A stretch of 20,746 nt of DNA from an uncultured Sutterella sp. (GCA_900544255.1 UQUM01000034.1:1-20746), one strand, 5' to 3'; shown: positions 1 to 8,104, counted from the stretch's first letter. Notes: generated from the sequence alone by a model not told the origin. Numbers and translations: made by a program.

Positions 1-88
1 AACTGTGTCCAAATCACCGTGGGGGTACTTCTAGCAAATGACTACTTTTATGCGACCGAAATGTAAACGCTGATCGCGTCCTCTAACA
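1..88. mobile_element. Foreign sequence truncating hisN, possible insertion-sequence end
   Basis: On the minus strand the hisN reading frame matches the inositol monophosphatase family up to the GTRS that follows DPID. It then runs at once into TGT and TAG. The sequence beyond the junction (position 88 downward) does not continue the family in any frame. Read from the junction it begins TGTTAGAGGACGC, and a TGT terminus is a feature of some insertion-sequence families such as IS21-like elements. No transposase is visible because the window ends. An assembly join or a rearrangement breakpoint would look the same. Confidence 0.35.
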
Positions 89-406
89 GCTGCGGGTTCC
101 GTCGATCGGATCCAATATCCAACGGTAGCAAACGCCCTCTACGTCTCGTCCCTCAGTTTCACCCCATTCTTCACCGAAGATGCCGTGATCGGGGAATTCT
201 CGTTCGATCACCCGCCGCATTTTTTCTTCGGCGAGTTTGTCGGCTTCGGTGACGGGACTGCCGTCCGCCTTATTTTTCGATACGAGCCCCGTCAAAAAAC
301 GCGGCACGATCACGTCAAACGCCGTGTCAATAAGCATGTGTATGAACGGCACGAACCGCGCCTTTTCTTCCGCCGTTATCGGCGCCGTATAGCGTTCCTT
401 CCTCAT
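83..406 (-). pseudogene. hisN: Truncated HisN/inositol monophosphatase-family phosphatase
   Basis: Only the first 107 residues remain. The family acts on small phosphate esters such as histidinol phosphate or inositol phosphate using two or three metal ions. Visible landmarks are the FGEE metal-ligand glutamates near the middle and the WILDPIDGT motif just before the break. The C-terminal half, including the second aspartate motif (WDxA type), is missing, so the product should be inactive. The chosen start is the ATG at 406, which overlaps the TGA of a short upstream ORF as ATGA. A TTG start at 430 is possible but has no better ribosome site. HisN versus a generic IMPase cannot be settled from this fragment; the GTRS after DPID leans towards HisN-like members. 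Reading stops at a TAG that lies in the foreign sequence. Confidence 0.75.
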
Positions 407-510
407 GACGCAATTCCAGATTTTTTCCAAACGTCGTCCATTTTAACGGGCATTTTTCTACCGATTCGCCGCTCCGCCCCCATAAAAAGCGTTGCATTTT
501 TGTATGACAT
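403..510 (-). CDS. Small ORF (35 aa) overlapping the hisN start
   Basis: An ATG at 510 is preceded by TAAGGAAATT, a good Shine-Dalgarno sequence at normal spacing and better than anything in front of hisN itself. The 35-residue product is basic, has no recognised domain and no signal peptide. Its TGA overlaps the hisN ATG in the four-base form ATGA, the geometry of translational coupling. It could be a leader peptide that brings ribosomes to hisN, a small protein, or chance. I do not recognise the sequence. The same frame is open further upstream to 606, but without a convincing start. Confidence 0.3.
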   Translation of the reverse strand: MSYKNATLFMGAERRIGRKMPVKMDDVWKKSGIAS

Positions 511-643
511 AATTTCCTTAATTTTCAGCTGATATACCGAAAGTTGTCGTTTTCTGCTGAGAAAGAGCAGCGTTTTGCTTTCATTTTCGCTTCCATCAGC
601 GCACAATTAGATCACTATCGTTTCTTCTTAGGGAGATTGTCCT

Positions 644-2695
644 ATGTCCAGTTATTCCACCGAGAATCTGAGAACGATTGCTTTCGTCGGCCACGGTGCC
701 GTCGGTAAAACCAGTCTCATCGAAGCGATGTTGGTGCGTTGCGGCGCCTTGAGCGAGGCGGGCAGCATCGAAAAAGGAACGACGGTCTGCGACAACGACC
801 CGCAGGAAAAAGCGGTGGGGCATTCCTTAAGAACCGCCGTCGTGCATGTGGACACGGCGTTTCCCAACCTTCCGCCCGTACGCCTTCACGTCATCGACAC
901 CCCGGGGTACCCGGACTACGCAGGGCAAGCCCTGTCCGCCCTTGACGCCGTCAAAAACGTCGCCGTCGTCGTCGATGCCACAAAGGGCATTGAACTCATG
1001 ACGCGCCGCATGATGCAGTGGGCCGAAGAACGCAGCCTCTGCCGCATGATCGTCATTAACAAAATCGACGTGCCGGGCGTGGATTTAAAGCGCCTTTTGG
1101 GCGAACTGCGCGATGCGTTCGGCGACGGGGTTCTTCCCATCAACCTCCCCACCAAAGGTTGCACGCACGTCATCGACTGCTTTGATCACGACACGGGGGA
1201 ATCCGACATCATGACCGTGACCGACGTGCACCGCGCCTTCATCGAACGCGTGGTGGAAATGGACGACGACGTGATGGAAAAGTATTTGGAAGAAGGCGCT
1301 GCGGATCCCTCGACGCTGCACGCCCCCATCACGAAGGCTCTGCGCGAAGGTCACATCATTCCGGTGTGCTTTACGAGTGCCAAGCAGATGATCGGTCTTC
1401 GGGACTTCATGAAAGTCATCATCCGCCACATGCCAGCGCAGATCGAGGCGAACACTGCGCCCTTCGTAAACGCCAAGGGCGAGCGCATCACGATTTCCCC
1501 GGACTCCCGCGAACCCGTCATCGCCCGCGTCTTCAAAGTCGTGAGCGACCCCTTCGTCGGCAAAATCGGCGTCTTCCGCGTACACCGCGGCACGATCAAG
1601 GCCGGGATGGAACTCTACGCCGGGAACGCGAAGAAACCCTTTAAAGTGGTGCGCCCTCTCATTCTGCAGGGCAAAAACACCATGGAAGCCGAGGCGCTGC
1701 ACCCGGGGGACATCGGCGCGCTCACTAAAGTCGAAGACCTCAACTACGGCACCGTGCTGCATTCGGATCCGTCAGACGCCGGGGTGTGTCTGCCGCGTCC
1801 GCCCTATCCCCGTCCCATGTTCGGTCTCGCGATCAAACCCGCACGCCGCGGCGACGAGGGCCGAATGGGTGAAGTCCTCTCGAAGATGCTCGCCGAAGAC
1901 CCGACGCTTGCCGTGGATCACGACACGGTGTTGAACGAAACCGTACTGCGCGGCCTTACCGAAATGCACATCCGCACAGTGCTCGAACGCATGAAGGATC
2001 AGTTCAAACTGGAAGTCACGACGAGCAATCCCTCCGTCCCCTACCGTGAAACGATCGGAGCCGTGGCCGAAGGTCACGCACGCCACAAGAAGCAGACGGG
2101 GGGCGCAGGGCAGTTCGGCGAAGTGTTCCTCAAAGTAGAGCCGCTCGCACGCGGCGAAGGCTTTGAGTTTGTCGACAAAGTCAAGGGCGGCGTCATTCCC
2201 TTCAACCTCATCCCCGCCGTTGAAAAGGGCGTGCGCGAAGTGCTCTCCACGGGGTACCTCGCGGGCTATCCCATCGAAGACATCCGCGTCACGGTCTACG
2301 ACGGCAAATCGCACCCGGTGGACAGTAAGGAAGTCGCCTTCGTCGCCGCCGGCCGCAAAGCCATGCTTGACGCCCTCGCTAAGGCGCAGCCTCAGCTTCT
2401 CGAACCCATTGTGAAGATCATCGTGGCAACCCCCGACGACGTCATGGGGGCCGTCACCGGGGACATTGCCGCCCGCCGCGGTCAGGTGCAGGGCACGGAC
2501 AACCTTACGGCCGGCATGACGCAAATTGAAGCCTTGGTGCCGCTTGCGGAACTTACGGGGTACGCAGCACGCCTCCATGCGCTCACCCAGGGCGCGGGTT
2601 CCTTTACGATGGAACCCGCGGACTACCGTCCGGCACCGACCGCAAAGGCCCAGGAATTGTCAGGGCGCTTCCAGCGTAAGGAGGAAGACGACTGA
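644..2695 (+). CDS. EF-G-like translational GTPase (elongation factor G paralogue)
   Basis: A 683-residue protein with the full EF-G domain order: G domain, domain II, then domains III-V including the GGVIPFNLIPAVEKG and HPVDSKEVAF stretches typical of EF-G domain IV. The P-loop is GHGAVGKT (16-23), the G4 motif NKID (139-142). Housekeeping EF-G has AHIDAGKT and DTPGHVDF. Here switch II reads DTPGYPDY, so the catalytic histidine is Tyr89, and the segment after the P-loop reads GSIEKGTTVCDNDP. Those traits place it in the EF-G-like/FusA2-type subgroup rather than the main translocase, and it stands alone without rpsL, rpsG or tuf. It probably binds GTP and the ribosome; its exact role (alternative translocase, recycling or rescue) is not shown. 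TTAGGGAG at 629-634 is a strong ribosome site for this ATG. Confidence 0.9.
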   Translation: MSSYSTENLRTIAFVGHGAVGKTSLIEAMLVRCGALSEAGSIEKGTTVCDNDPQEKAVGHSLRTAVVHVDTAFPNLPPVRLHVIDTPGYPDYAGQALSALDAVKNVAVVVDATKGIELMTRRMMQWAEERSLCRMIVINKIDVPGVDLKRLLGELRDAFGDGVLPINLPTKGCTHVIDCFDHDTGESDIMTVTDVHRAFIERVVEMDDDVMEKYLEEGAADPSTLHAPITKALREGHIIPVCFTSAKQMIGLRDFMKVIIRHMPAQIEANTAPFVNAKGERITISPDSREPVIARVFKVVSDPFVGKIGVFRVHRGTIKAGMELYAGNAKKPFKVVRPLILQGKNTMEAEALHPGDIGALTKVEDLNYGTVLHSDPSDAGVCLPRPPYPRPMFGLAIKPARRGDEGRMGEVLSKMLAEDPTLAVDHDTVLNETVLRGLTEMHIRTVLERMKDQFKLEVTTSNPSVPYRETIGAVAEGHARHKKQTGGAGQFGEVFLKVEPLARGEGFEFVDKVKGGVIPFNLIPAVEKGVREVLSTGYLAGYPIEDIRVTVYDGKSHPVDSKEVAFVAAGRKAMLDALAKAQPQLLEPIVKIIVATPDDVMGAVTGDIAARRGQVQGTDNLTAGMTQIEALVPLAELTGYAARLHALTQGAGSFTMEPADYRPAPTAKAQELSGRFQRKEEDD

Positions 2696-2706
2696 CGGTG
2701 GATTGT

Positions 2707-2727
2707 AACCGACGCTTCAAGTCGGTT
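2707..2727 (+). repeat. Perfect 7-bp inverted repeat behind the EF-G-like gene
   Basis: AACCGAC and GTCGGTT flank a 7-base loop eleven bases after the stop codon. There is no T-run directly behind it. It may stabilise the transcript 3' end or form the first of two tandem hairpins with the terminator at 2746. Confidence 0.45.
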
Positions 2728-2745
2728 CACCTTCTTCAGTAATGA

Positions 2746-2789
2746 GTCGCCCGTGTGCAGCATAGTTTTGTACACAGGCGACATTTTTT
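2746..2789 (+). terminator. Rho-independent terminator of the EF-G-like gene
   Basis: GTCGCC pairs with GGCGAC. The stem is extended by GTGT/ACAC after one mismatch, around a loop rich in T. Six T residues follow from 2784. Position and form fit intrinsic termination of the upstream gene. Confidence 0.7.
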
Positions 2790-3054
2790 GAAACGTGCAT
2801 ACTTATCTTAAGAAAAGCGCAAAACTAAAACTACTCCTATACCAGAGGGGGTTGTCGTGTTCCTTTCTATCGTTTTCCAGGAAATCTAGAAGAACCTTTC
2901 TGAAACTCTTGGCGGACGGCCTCACCAACCAAACCAGTGCCTTTCTCAAATCGAACTTTCTTAACTCTAACGATGCCTTCACCATCCGCCGACAAAACGG
3001 CTCGAACAATTCGCTTTCAGTCACACTTCAACTCACACTCGTGAGCGCAGTACC
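2790..3054. other. Gap without a convincing gene
   Basis: About 265 bases of lower G+C between two terminators. A 73-codon GTG-started frame exists on the minus strand (2803-3024) and a long plus frame crosses the region. Neither has typical codon use, a good ribosome site or a recognisable product. A small dyad (CTCAC/GTGAG, about 3034-3047) lies near the right edge. I see no tRNA or other RNA gene. Confidence 0.5.
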
Positions 3055-3089
3055 AAAAAGCCGCCGAAGGATTTCTCCCGCAGCGGCTT
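3055..3089 (-). terminator. Terminator of the tyrS-dtd unit
   Basis: Read on the minus strand, AAGCCGC and GCGGCTT form the stem and are followed by a run of T (AAAAA on the plus strand at 3055-3059). It lies just behind the dtd stop codon. Confidence 0.7.
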
Positions 3090-3106
3090 CTTTTCGACAA
3101 TCCGTC

Positions 3107-3544
3107 TCAAAGACGCAACGTAAACGTCACCGGTCCGTCGTTCGTGAGCGACACCTGCATATGGGCGCCGAAAACGCCGGTTTCCGTCTTGAGTCCACTC
3201 TTACGGACTTCGTCGACGAAAAGCTCGTAAAGACGACGCCCGGTTTCGGGATCCGCCGCCGGCGAAAAACTCGGACGGTTCCCCGATGCCGTATCCGCGG
3301 CAAGCGTGAACTGCGACACGAGGAGAAGTTCCCCGGAAATGTCCTTCACCGAACGGTTCATTTTCCCCGCCTCATCAGGAAAAACACGGAACTTCAAAAG
3401 TTTCGCCGCCAACTTCACCGCCTTTTCGTCCGTGTCGCCCTTTTCGGCGCAGACGAGCACCAGGAGCCCCCGTCCGACGGCACCGACGGTCTTACTGTCC
3501 ACCACGACGTCGGCGCGAGAGACGCGCTGCAATAGAGCGATCAC
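3107..3544 (-). CDS. dtd: D-aminoacyl-tRNA deacylase
   Basis: A 145-residue cytoplasmic enzyme that hydrolyses D-amino acids (classically D-Tyr) from tRNA and so keeps them out of protein. Family signatures are SQFTLAAD (77-84) and NDGPVTF (135-141), the latter carrying the Gly-Pro pair that gives chiral selectivity. The length is normal for the family. The start is GTG at 3544, and the bases GTGA also contain the TGA of tyrS, so the two genes overlap by four bases and are probably translationally coupled. The pairing makes sense: tyrosyl-tRNA synthetase can charge D-tyrosine, and Dtd removes it. A terminator follows at 3089-3055. Confidence 0.95.
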   Translation of the reverse strand: MIALLQRVSRADVVVDSKTVGAVGRGLLVLVCAEKGDTDEKAVKLAAKLLKFRVFPDEAGKMNRSVKDISGELLLVSQFTLAADTASGNRPSFSPAADPETGRRLYELFVDEVRKSGLKTETGVFGAHMQVSLTNDGPVTFTLRL

Positions 3545-4833
3545 TTCACCACCACAGTGATGCGGGCCCAGCGACGCTTACCGACCTGCACCGTGTAGGT
3601 GCCGGCCTTCACCTTCAAAGTGCGGTCGGACACTTTTTCGCCTTCAAGCTTCACGCCGCCCTGATCGATGTTGCGGCCGGCTTCGGCGTTCGAAGGCACC
3701 ATACCCGCCTCCTTGATAAGCTTCATGATGCCGATTTCGCCGCCTTCGGCTGCCACCGTCACTGCCGGAATGTCGGAAGGCGCCTGGCCGCCGCGGAAAC
3801 GGGCGTTGAATTCCGCTTCCGCCTTTTCAGCCGCTTCCGTCGTATGGAAGCGTTCGATGATTTCTTTGGCAAGCAGCACCTTCGCGTCGCGCGGATTGCG
3901 GCTGCCTTCGGTGCATTCCTTTTTGAGCGTTTCGATTTCGGCGTTGGACTTAAGGCTCAAGAGGTCGTACCAATTCCACATCAGATCGTCCGAGATGCTC
4001 ATGACCTTGCCGAACATATCGTCAGGGCTGTCCGTAATGCCGATGTAGTTGTGCTTACTCTTACTCATCTTCACCACGCCGTCGAGCCCCACCAAAAGCG
4101 GCATCGTGAGAATGCACTGAGCTTCCTGATCGTACTGGCGCTGCAGTTCGCGGCCGACCAAGAGGTTAAAGCGCTGGTCGGCGCCGCCCAATTCGATGTC
4201 GGCTTTGAGCGCCACGGAGTCGTAACCCTGCATCAGGGGGTAAATGAGTTCGTGCATCGCGATCGGGAGCTGCTGCGAGAAGCGCTTTGCGAAATCGTCG
4301 CGTTCCAAAAGACGCGCCAACGTATAGCGGCTCGCCAGGCGGATGAGGCCTTCGGCGCCCAGCGCGTTGTTCCATTCGGAGTTGTAGCGCACCTCGGTCT
4401 TCGAAAGATCAAGCACTTTCCCCGCCTGTTCAAGGTACGTTTCCGCATTCACCTTGATCTGCTCAGGCGACAACGGCGGACGCGTCACGTTGCGGCCGGA
4501 AGGGTCACCGATCGCCGCGGTGAAGTCCCCGATCAAGAAGATCACCGTGTGACCCAAATCCTGCAGCTGACGGAGCTTATTTAAAACCACCGTGTGCCCC
4601 AGGTGAATGTCGGGCGCCGTGGGATCCAACCCCAACTTGCAACGAAGCGGAATGCCGGTCGCCTTGGAGCGGGCGAGTTTCTGCTCAAGTTCTTCTTCGA
4701 TCAAGAGCGTGTCGGTACCGCGCTTGATGGTTTTCATCGCCTCAACGATATCGGGCGTGACCTCATACTTTTTGACCGTCTTTTCGGTCGGAGTTTCAGA
4801 GGAAGAGGTCGGGCACTGTTTTTCTTCGGACAT
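3541..4833 (-). CDS. tyrS: Tyrosyl-tRNA synthetase
   Basis: Attaches tyrosine to tRNA-Tyr in the cytoplasm. Class I signatures are HLGH (77-80, HIGH-type) and KMSKS (255-259). GGADQ lies before the KMSKS loop, and an S4-type RNA-binding domain occupies the last 60 or so residues. The frame is open to 4920, but the extra 29 residues do not resemble the family. I chose the ATG at 4833 (430 aa), with GGTGA a few bases upstream as a modest ribosome site. The roughly 35 residues before the conserved part are polar and probably flexible. The HLGH/KMSKSKHN pattern suggests the TyrZ-like branch; this is inferred, not tested. The stop overlaps the dtd start. Confidence 0.95.
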   Translation of the reverse strand: MSEEKQCPTSSSETPTEKTVKKYEVTPDIVEAMKTIKRGTDTLLIEEELEQKLARSKATGIPLRCKLGLDPTAPDIHLGHTVVLNKLRQLQDLGHTVIFLIGDFTAAIGDPSGRNVTRPPLSPEQIKVNAETYLEQAGKVLDLSKTEVRYNSEWNNALGAEGLIRLASRYTLARLLERDDFAKRFSQQLPIAMHELIYPLMQGYDSVALKADIELGGADQRFNLLVGRELQRQYDQEAQCILTMPLLVGLDGVVKMSKSKHNYIGITDSPDDMFGKVMSISDDLMWNWYDLLSLKSNAEIETLKKECTEGSRNPRDAKVLLAKEIIERFHTTEAAEKAEAEFNARFRGGQAPSDIPAVTVAAEGGEIGIMKLIKEAGMVPSNAEAGRNIDQGGVKLEGEKVSDRTLKVKAGTYTVQVGKRRWARITVVVK

Positions 4834-4950
4834 TGCAATCACCGAGTGGAAAATAAGTACGCGCCGCGGATGCGGGGCGAATGACATAAAGGAATCGGGG
4901 ATTGTACCGCGTCGGCGCACGATTCCTTTGAGATTTTCGGAACGCCGACC

Positions 4951-5979
4951 TCATTTCTCCTGAGGCAGGCTCTCTTTCTCCGTTCCCAACAGCTCCCTCA
5001 CACGTTCAGAGATCAGCACCTTCATCGTGCTGCGGATCAGTTGCGCCGCCGGATCGTCGTGCCACCGGTCATGCCACGCCAAATGCGTCGTAAGCTGCGG
5101 CGCTTTGTCCGTGAGCGGAAGAAGACTGACTTTCGTCTCATCCACGAAGAGTTTCGCAGCCGCCTTCGGAATGACGGCGTAGTGATCCGTACCGACCAAA
5201 CACAAGGGAGCCGCGAGAAAAAAGGGAAGCACTGCCACCACCTTGTCGGGATCGGTCGGGTTGAACCACCCGTTGGCGGGGCCGTTGGGCGCTCGGTACC
5301 GGTCGGGCTGCGTGTTGACGAGCACCTGCCGGTAGGGTGCCAGGTCTTCCCGTTCCAACGCGCCCTTTTTCGCCACTCGCTTTTCCAATGGATGCCCCTT
5401 CACCGTTACGATGACGTAGGGCGTCGTAAACATCGGCATCGAGTGCAGGCCCGGCGCCAGGCCCTGTCGAGCATAAAAAACGAGATCCAACCGACCGGCA
5501 ATCAGGTCTTCAAAGAAGTGTCCGTCCGCCTGAAAAACCTGAAACGTCACCTGCGGTAGTTTGGCCTGAAAGTCGTCCAACACGCTCGCAATCCCGACCG
5601 CGCAAGCGTTGTCGTAAGCCGCAATCCGTACCGTCGTGCGGATCGTCTCAGGCGAAATGACGGCTTCGGGGGACTGCAGGACTTCCAAGGTTTTCAGAAT
5701 CGACCGGACGCCGGCTACGCGGCGCCGCGCGGATTCCGTCGGCATCATTTGAAAACCGCTTCTCACAAAAAGCGGCTCGTCCCAATACCGGCGCAGCTTG
5801 GCAAGCATCCGGTTGGCGGACGACAAACTCACGCCCAGCTGATCCGCCGCCCGCGGCAGCGACTGAGTTTCCACAACCGTCAGAAAGAAGACGAGCGTTT
5901 CCGCATCCATCCCTTCCGCGTAGTCGGGGAACCGTTTTTTCCCCGATTCGACCGTTGACAACTCCACTGAACCTGACAC
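4951..5979 (-). CDS. LysR-family transcriptional regulator
   Basis: A 342-residue LysR-type protein. A winged HTH occupies about residues 26-85 (LPRAADQLGVSLSSANRMLAKL is the helix region), and a periplasmic-binding-like effector domain fills the rest. The start is GTG at 5979 because GGAGGG lies five bases before it. This leaves an unusual 23-residue N-terminal tail ahead of the usual start of the family (the ATG at 5910, whose GGAAGGG touches the codon). It diverges from the flavoprotein at 6117 with 137 bases between the two starts, the standard arrangement for a LysR activator and its target. The effector may therefore be a substrate of that enzyme. Downstream on the same strand tyrS begins 117 bases further, so read-through is possible. 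Confidence 0.88.
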   Translation of the reverse strand: MSGSVELSTVESGKKRFPDYAEGMDAETLVFFLTVVETQSLPRAADQLGVSLSSANRMLAKLRRYWDEPLFVRSGFQMMPTESARRRVAGVRSILKTLEVLQSPEAVISPETIRTTVRIAAYDNACAVGIASVLDDFQAKLPQVTFQVFQADGHFFEDLIAGRLDLVFYARQGLAPGLHSMPMFTTPYVIVTVKGHPLEKRVAKKGALEREDLAPYRQVLVNTQPDRYRAPNGPANGWFNPTDPDKVVAVLPFFLAAPLCLVGTDHYAVIPKAAAKLFVDETKVSLLPLTDKAPQLTTHLAWHDRWHDDPAAQLIRSTMKVLISERVRELLGTEKESLPQEK

Positions 5980-6116
5980 GATTTCCCTCCGAAAACTGAC
6001 ATTCGAAGCCGTACATTAGCCCATTTTCCGAAGGCATGCTGATTTTTAGAATCGTCGCCGTCAGTTGGATAGGTGCTTTCTTCGCACCTTCCGTCCCGCC
6101 TTCGGAGAAATTATTC
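5980..6116. promoter_or_regulatory. Divergent control region between LysR gene and flavoprotein gene
   Basis: This 137-base interval must hold both promoters and probably LysR binding sites. AGGTGC/GCACCT forms a perfect 6-bp hairpin with a 7-base loop at 6071-6089 in the flavoprotein leader. GGAGA at 6103-6107 is its ribosome site. I cannot pick out confident -35/-10 pairs or one clear T-N11-A box. Confidence 0.5.
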
Positions 6117-8027
6117 ATGTCTTCCGTTTCTTTCCGTCTCACCAAGACCGCGGCGCTTGTCGCGGGGCTTCTTACTTCCGCCGCCTGGGCCATGACGCCC
6201 GGTACCTACACCGAAACCGCCAACGGCCGCAACGGTGACGTCACCGTCGCCGTCACGGTCTCCGCCGACAAAATCGAATCCGTCAAAATCGTCAAACACT
6301 CGGAAACCCCGGGGATCGGTACGCTTGCCGTCGATAAGCTCCCCTCGGCGATCGTCGCTGCGCAGACTGCGGGCGTTGACGGCGTCACGGGGGCTACCGT
6401 CACGTCGGACGCCGTCAAAAAGGCCGTCGCAGCCGCTCTTAAAAAGGCCGGTGCCGGCAAAACCTTTACCGCCCCAAAGACGGCCGCTGACCACACGGCC
6501 GCCGCTCCCCTCGTTACCCGCGCCGATGTCATCGTCGTGGGTGCGGGCGGCGCCGGCATGGTGGCGGCCGCAACCGCCGTGGATCGCGGCGCAAATGTCA
6601 TCGTGCTTGAAAAGATGGCGATGATCGGCGGCAACACCGCCCGCAGCGAAGGCAATATGTCCGCCATTGACCCGGAACCCGAAAAGCTTCTGGACATGAC
6701 GCCCGCCGTGCGCGACATCATTGCGAAATACACGAACCGCGCGCCCTGCAGCAAAGAGGCCGCCCGTCTGCAGGTCATCGTGAAAAAACAGCTTGCGGCA
6801 CACGACGCCGCGGGGAAAAAGTACATTTTCGATTCCCCGGAACTCTTCGCGCTGCAGACCATCTTGGGCGGCGACTGCAAGAACGATCCGAAGCTCGTGC
6901 TCACGATGGCCGAACACGCCACCGAAGCCATGCAGTGGCTTGAAAAACAGTCCTCCATGACGTGGTTCCACGTACCGCGTCACTGGATCGACGTCGGTAT
7001 CGGCGGCATTTATCCGCGCGGACAGTGGCCGCGTCAGGCCGACGGCAAGACGCCGATTTCGACGTATGACGCCTACATTGCGCCTTTGGCGGATAAGATC
7101 ACGAAGGCCGGCAGCCACATCTACACTTCAATGAAGGTGACGTCTCTCGTCCGCACGGCCGACGGCCGCGTCACGGGCGTAACGGCCACCGACAAAGACG
7201 GCAAGACGCATACGTTCTCCGCCAAAAACGTCATTTTGGCCGCGGGCGGCTACGGCGCGAACCTCGCCATGGTGAAGAAGTACAACGACATTTCCGTCAT
7301 TGCGACATCGAACCAGCCCGGTGCTACGGGTGAAGTCATCAACGAAGCCGTCGCGGCAGGCGCCGCCTTGGAGGGCATGAAGTGGATTCAAATCCATCCG
7401 CACGGCAACCCCAAGAACGGCAATGTGGAATCCGCCATTGCCGGTCGCCCCAACGACACGCCCTACGTCAATCAGGACGGCGTACGCTTCATCGATGAAA
7501 CCGGGCGGCGCGATGAACTCTCCAACGCCATCCTGAAGCAGCCGGGACAGGTGGTTTATTCGATCTTTGACCAGCAGACGATCGACCAGAAGAAAGTACG
7601 CGACGATCTGATGCAAATCGCTCTTAACCACGGTTACGCCTACAAAGCCGATTCGCTCTCCGGTCTCGCCAAGGCGGCGGGGATCAATGAGAAAGCATTC
7701 CTTGCCACGATGACGTCTTACAACGAAGCGACCCGCACACAGAATACGAAGTCCTTGCCGGTACCGAAGATTCTTACGGGGAACACCGTTGAAAAGGCGC
7801 CTTTCTACGCGGTACCCATCACGGTGACGATTCACCACACGATGGGGGGCCTCAAGATTAATGAAAAGACGCAGGTGCTCGACACGAAGGGGCGCGTGAT
7901 TCCGGGGCTTTACGCCGCGGGTGAAGTCACCGGGGGCGTACACGGTTCCAACCGCTTGGGTCGCAATGCGCTGACGGACTTACTAGTGTTCGGCCACATT
8001 GCCGGGCAACATGTGACGGCGAAGTAA
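6117..8027 (+). CDS. Secreted FMN/FAD fumarate-reductase-like flavoprotein
   Basis: A 636-residue protein starting at ATG 6117 (GGAGA nine bases upstream). A Sec signal peptide ends at about AWA (25), so it acts in the periplasm. An FMN-binding domain (about 30-110) carries TGAT at 91-94, the site where FMN is normally linked to threonine. A FAD-binding-2/fumarate reductase domain starts with DVIVVGAGGAG near 137. By comparison with Shewanella FccA, the catalytic set is recognisable: His427 (QIHP), Arg465 (RRDELS), His573 (HHTMGG) and Arg613 (SNRLG). There are no haem CxxCH motifs, so electrons must come from a separate donor. The Thr-Glu pair that binds fumarate in FccA is not evident after His427, so the substrate may be another unsaturated acid. 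The LysR gene opposite is the likely regulator. A terminator follows. Confidence 0.9.
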   Translation: MSSVSFRLTKTAALVAGLLTSAAWAMTPGTYTETANGRNGDVTVAVTVSADKIESVKIVKHSETPGIGTLAVDKLPSAIVAAQTAGVDGVTGATVTSDAVKKAVAAALKKAGAGKTFTAPKTAADHTAAAPLVTRADVIVVGAGGAGMVAAATAVDRGANVIVLEKMAMIGGNTARSEGNMSAIDPEPEKLLDMTPAVRDIIAKYTNRAPCSKEAARLQVIVKKQLAAHDAAGKKYIFDSPELFALQTILGGDCKNDPKLVLTMAEHATEAMQWLEKQSSMTWFHVPRHWIDVGIGGIYPRGQWPRQADGKTPISTYDAYIAPLADKITKAGSHIYTSMKVTSLVRTADGRVTGVTATDKDGKTHTFSAKNVILAAGGYGANLAMVKKYNDISVIATSNQPGATGEVINEAVAAGAALEGMKWIQIHPHGNPKNGNVESAIAGRPNDTPYVNQDGVRFIDETGRRDELSNAILKQPGQVVYSIFDQQTIDQKKVRDDLMQIALNHGYAYKADSLSGLAKAAGINEKAFLATMTSYNEATRTQNTKSLPVPKILTGNTVEKAPFYAVPITVTIHHTMGGLKINEKTQVLDTKGRVIPGLYAAGEVTGGVHGSNRLGRNALTDLLVFGHIAGQHVTAK

Positions 8028-8044
8028 CCTTCGACCTATGGCTG

Positions 8045-8083
8045 AAGAGGAAGTTGTCCTTCGGGGATGCTTCCTCTTTCTTT
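8045..8083 (+). terminator. Terminator behind the flavoprotein gene
   Basis: AAGAGGAAG and CTTCCTCTT form a 9-bp stem around a 16-base loop, followed by a T-rich tail (TTTCTTT overlapping the stem end). Confidence 0.7.
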
Positions 8084-8104
8084 ACGCCTAACTCAAAACC
8101 TCCG

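Noticed and set aside
492..536. Sigma-70 promoter for the EF-G-like gene
   Set aside because: TTGCAT, TTGTAT and several AT-rich boxes exist but none combine at 16-18-base spacing.
1085..2578. Two long minus-strand frames (225 and 268 codons)
   Set aside because: Shadows of the EF-G-like gene with no family resemblance.
2803..3024. Minus-strand frame of 73 codons starting with GTG
   Set aside because: It lies beyond the dtd terminator, has no convincing ribosome site, and its codon use is unlike the real genes here.
2795..3535. Long plus-strand frame of 246 codons
   Set aside because: It runs antisense across dtd, whose family match is certain, and has no ribosome site or recognisable product.
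4834..4920. 29-residue N-terminal extension of TyrRS
   Set aside because: Not found in the family, and a methionine at 4833 gives the expected start.
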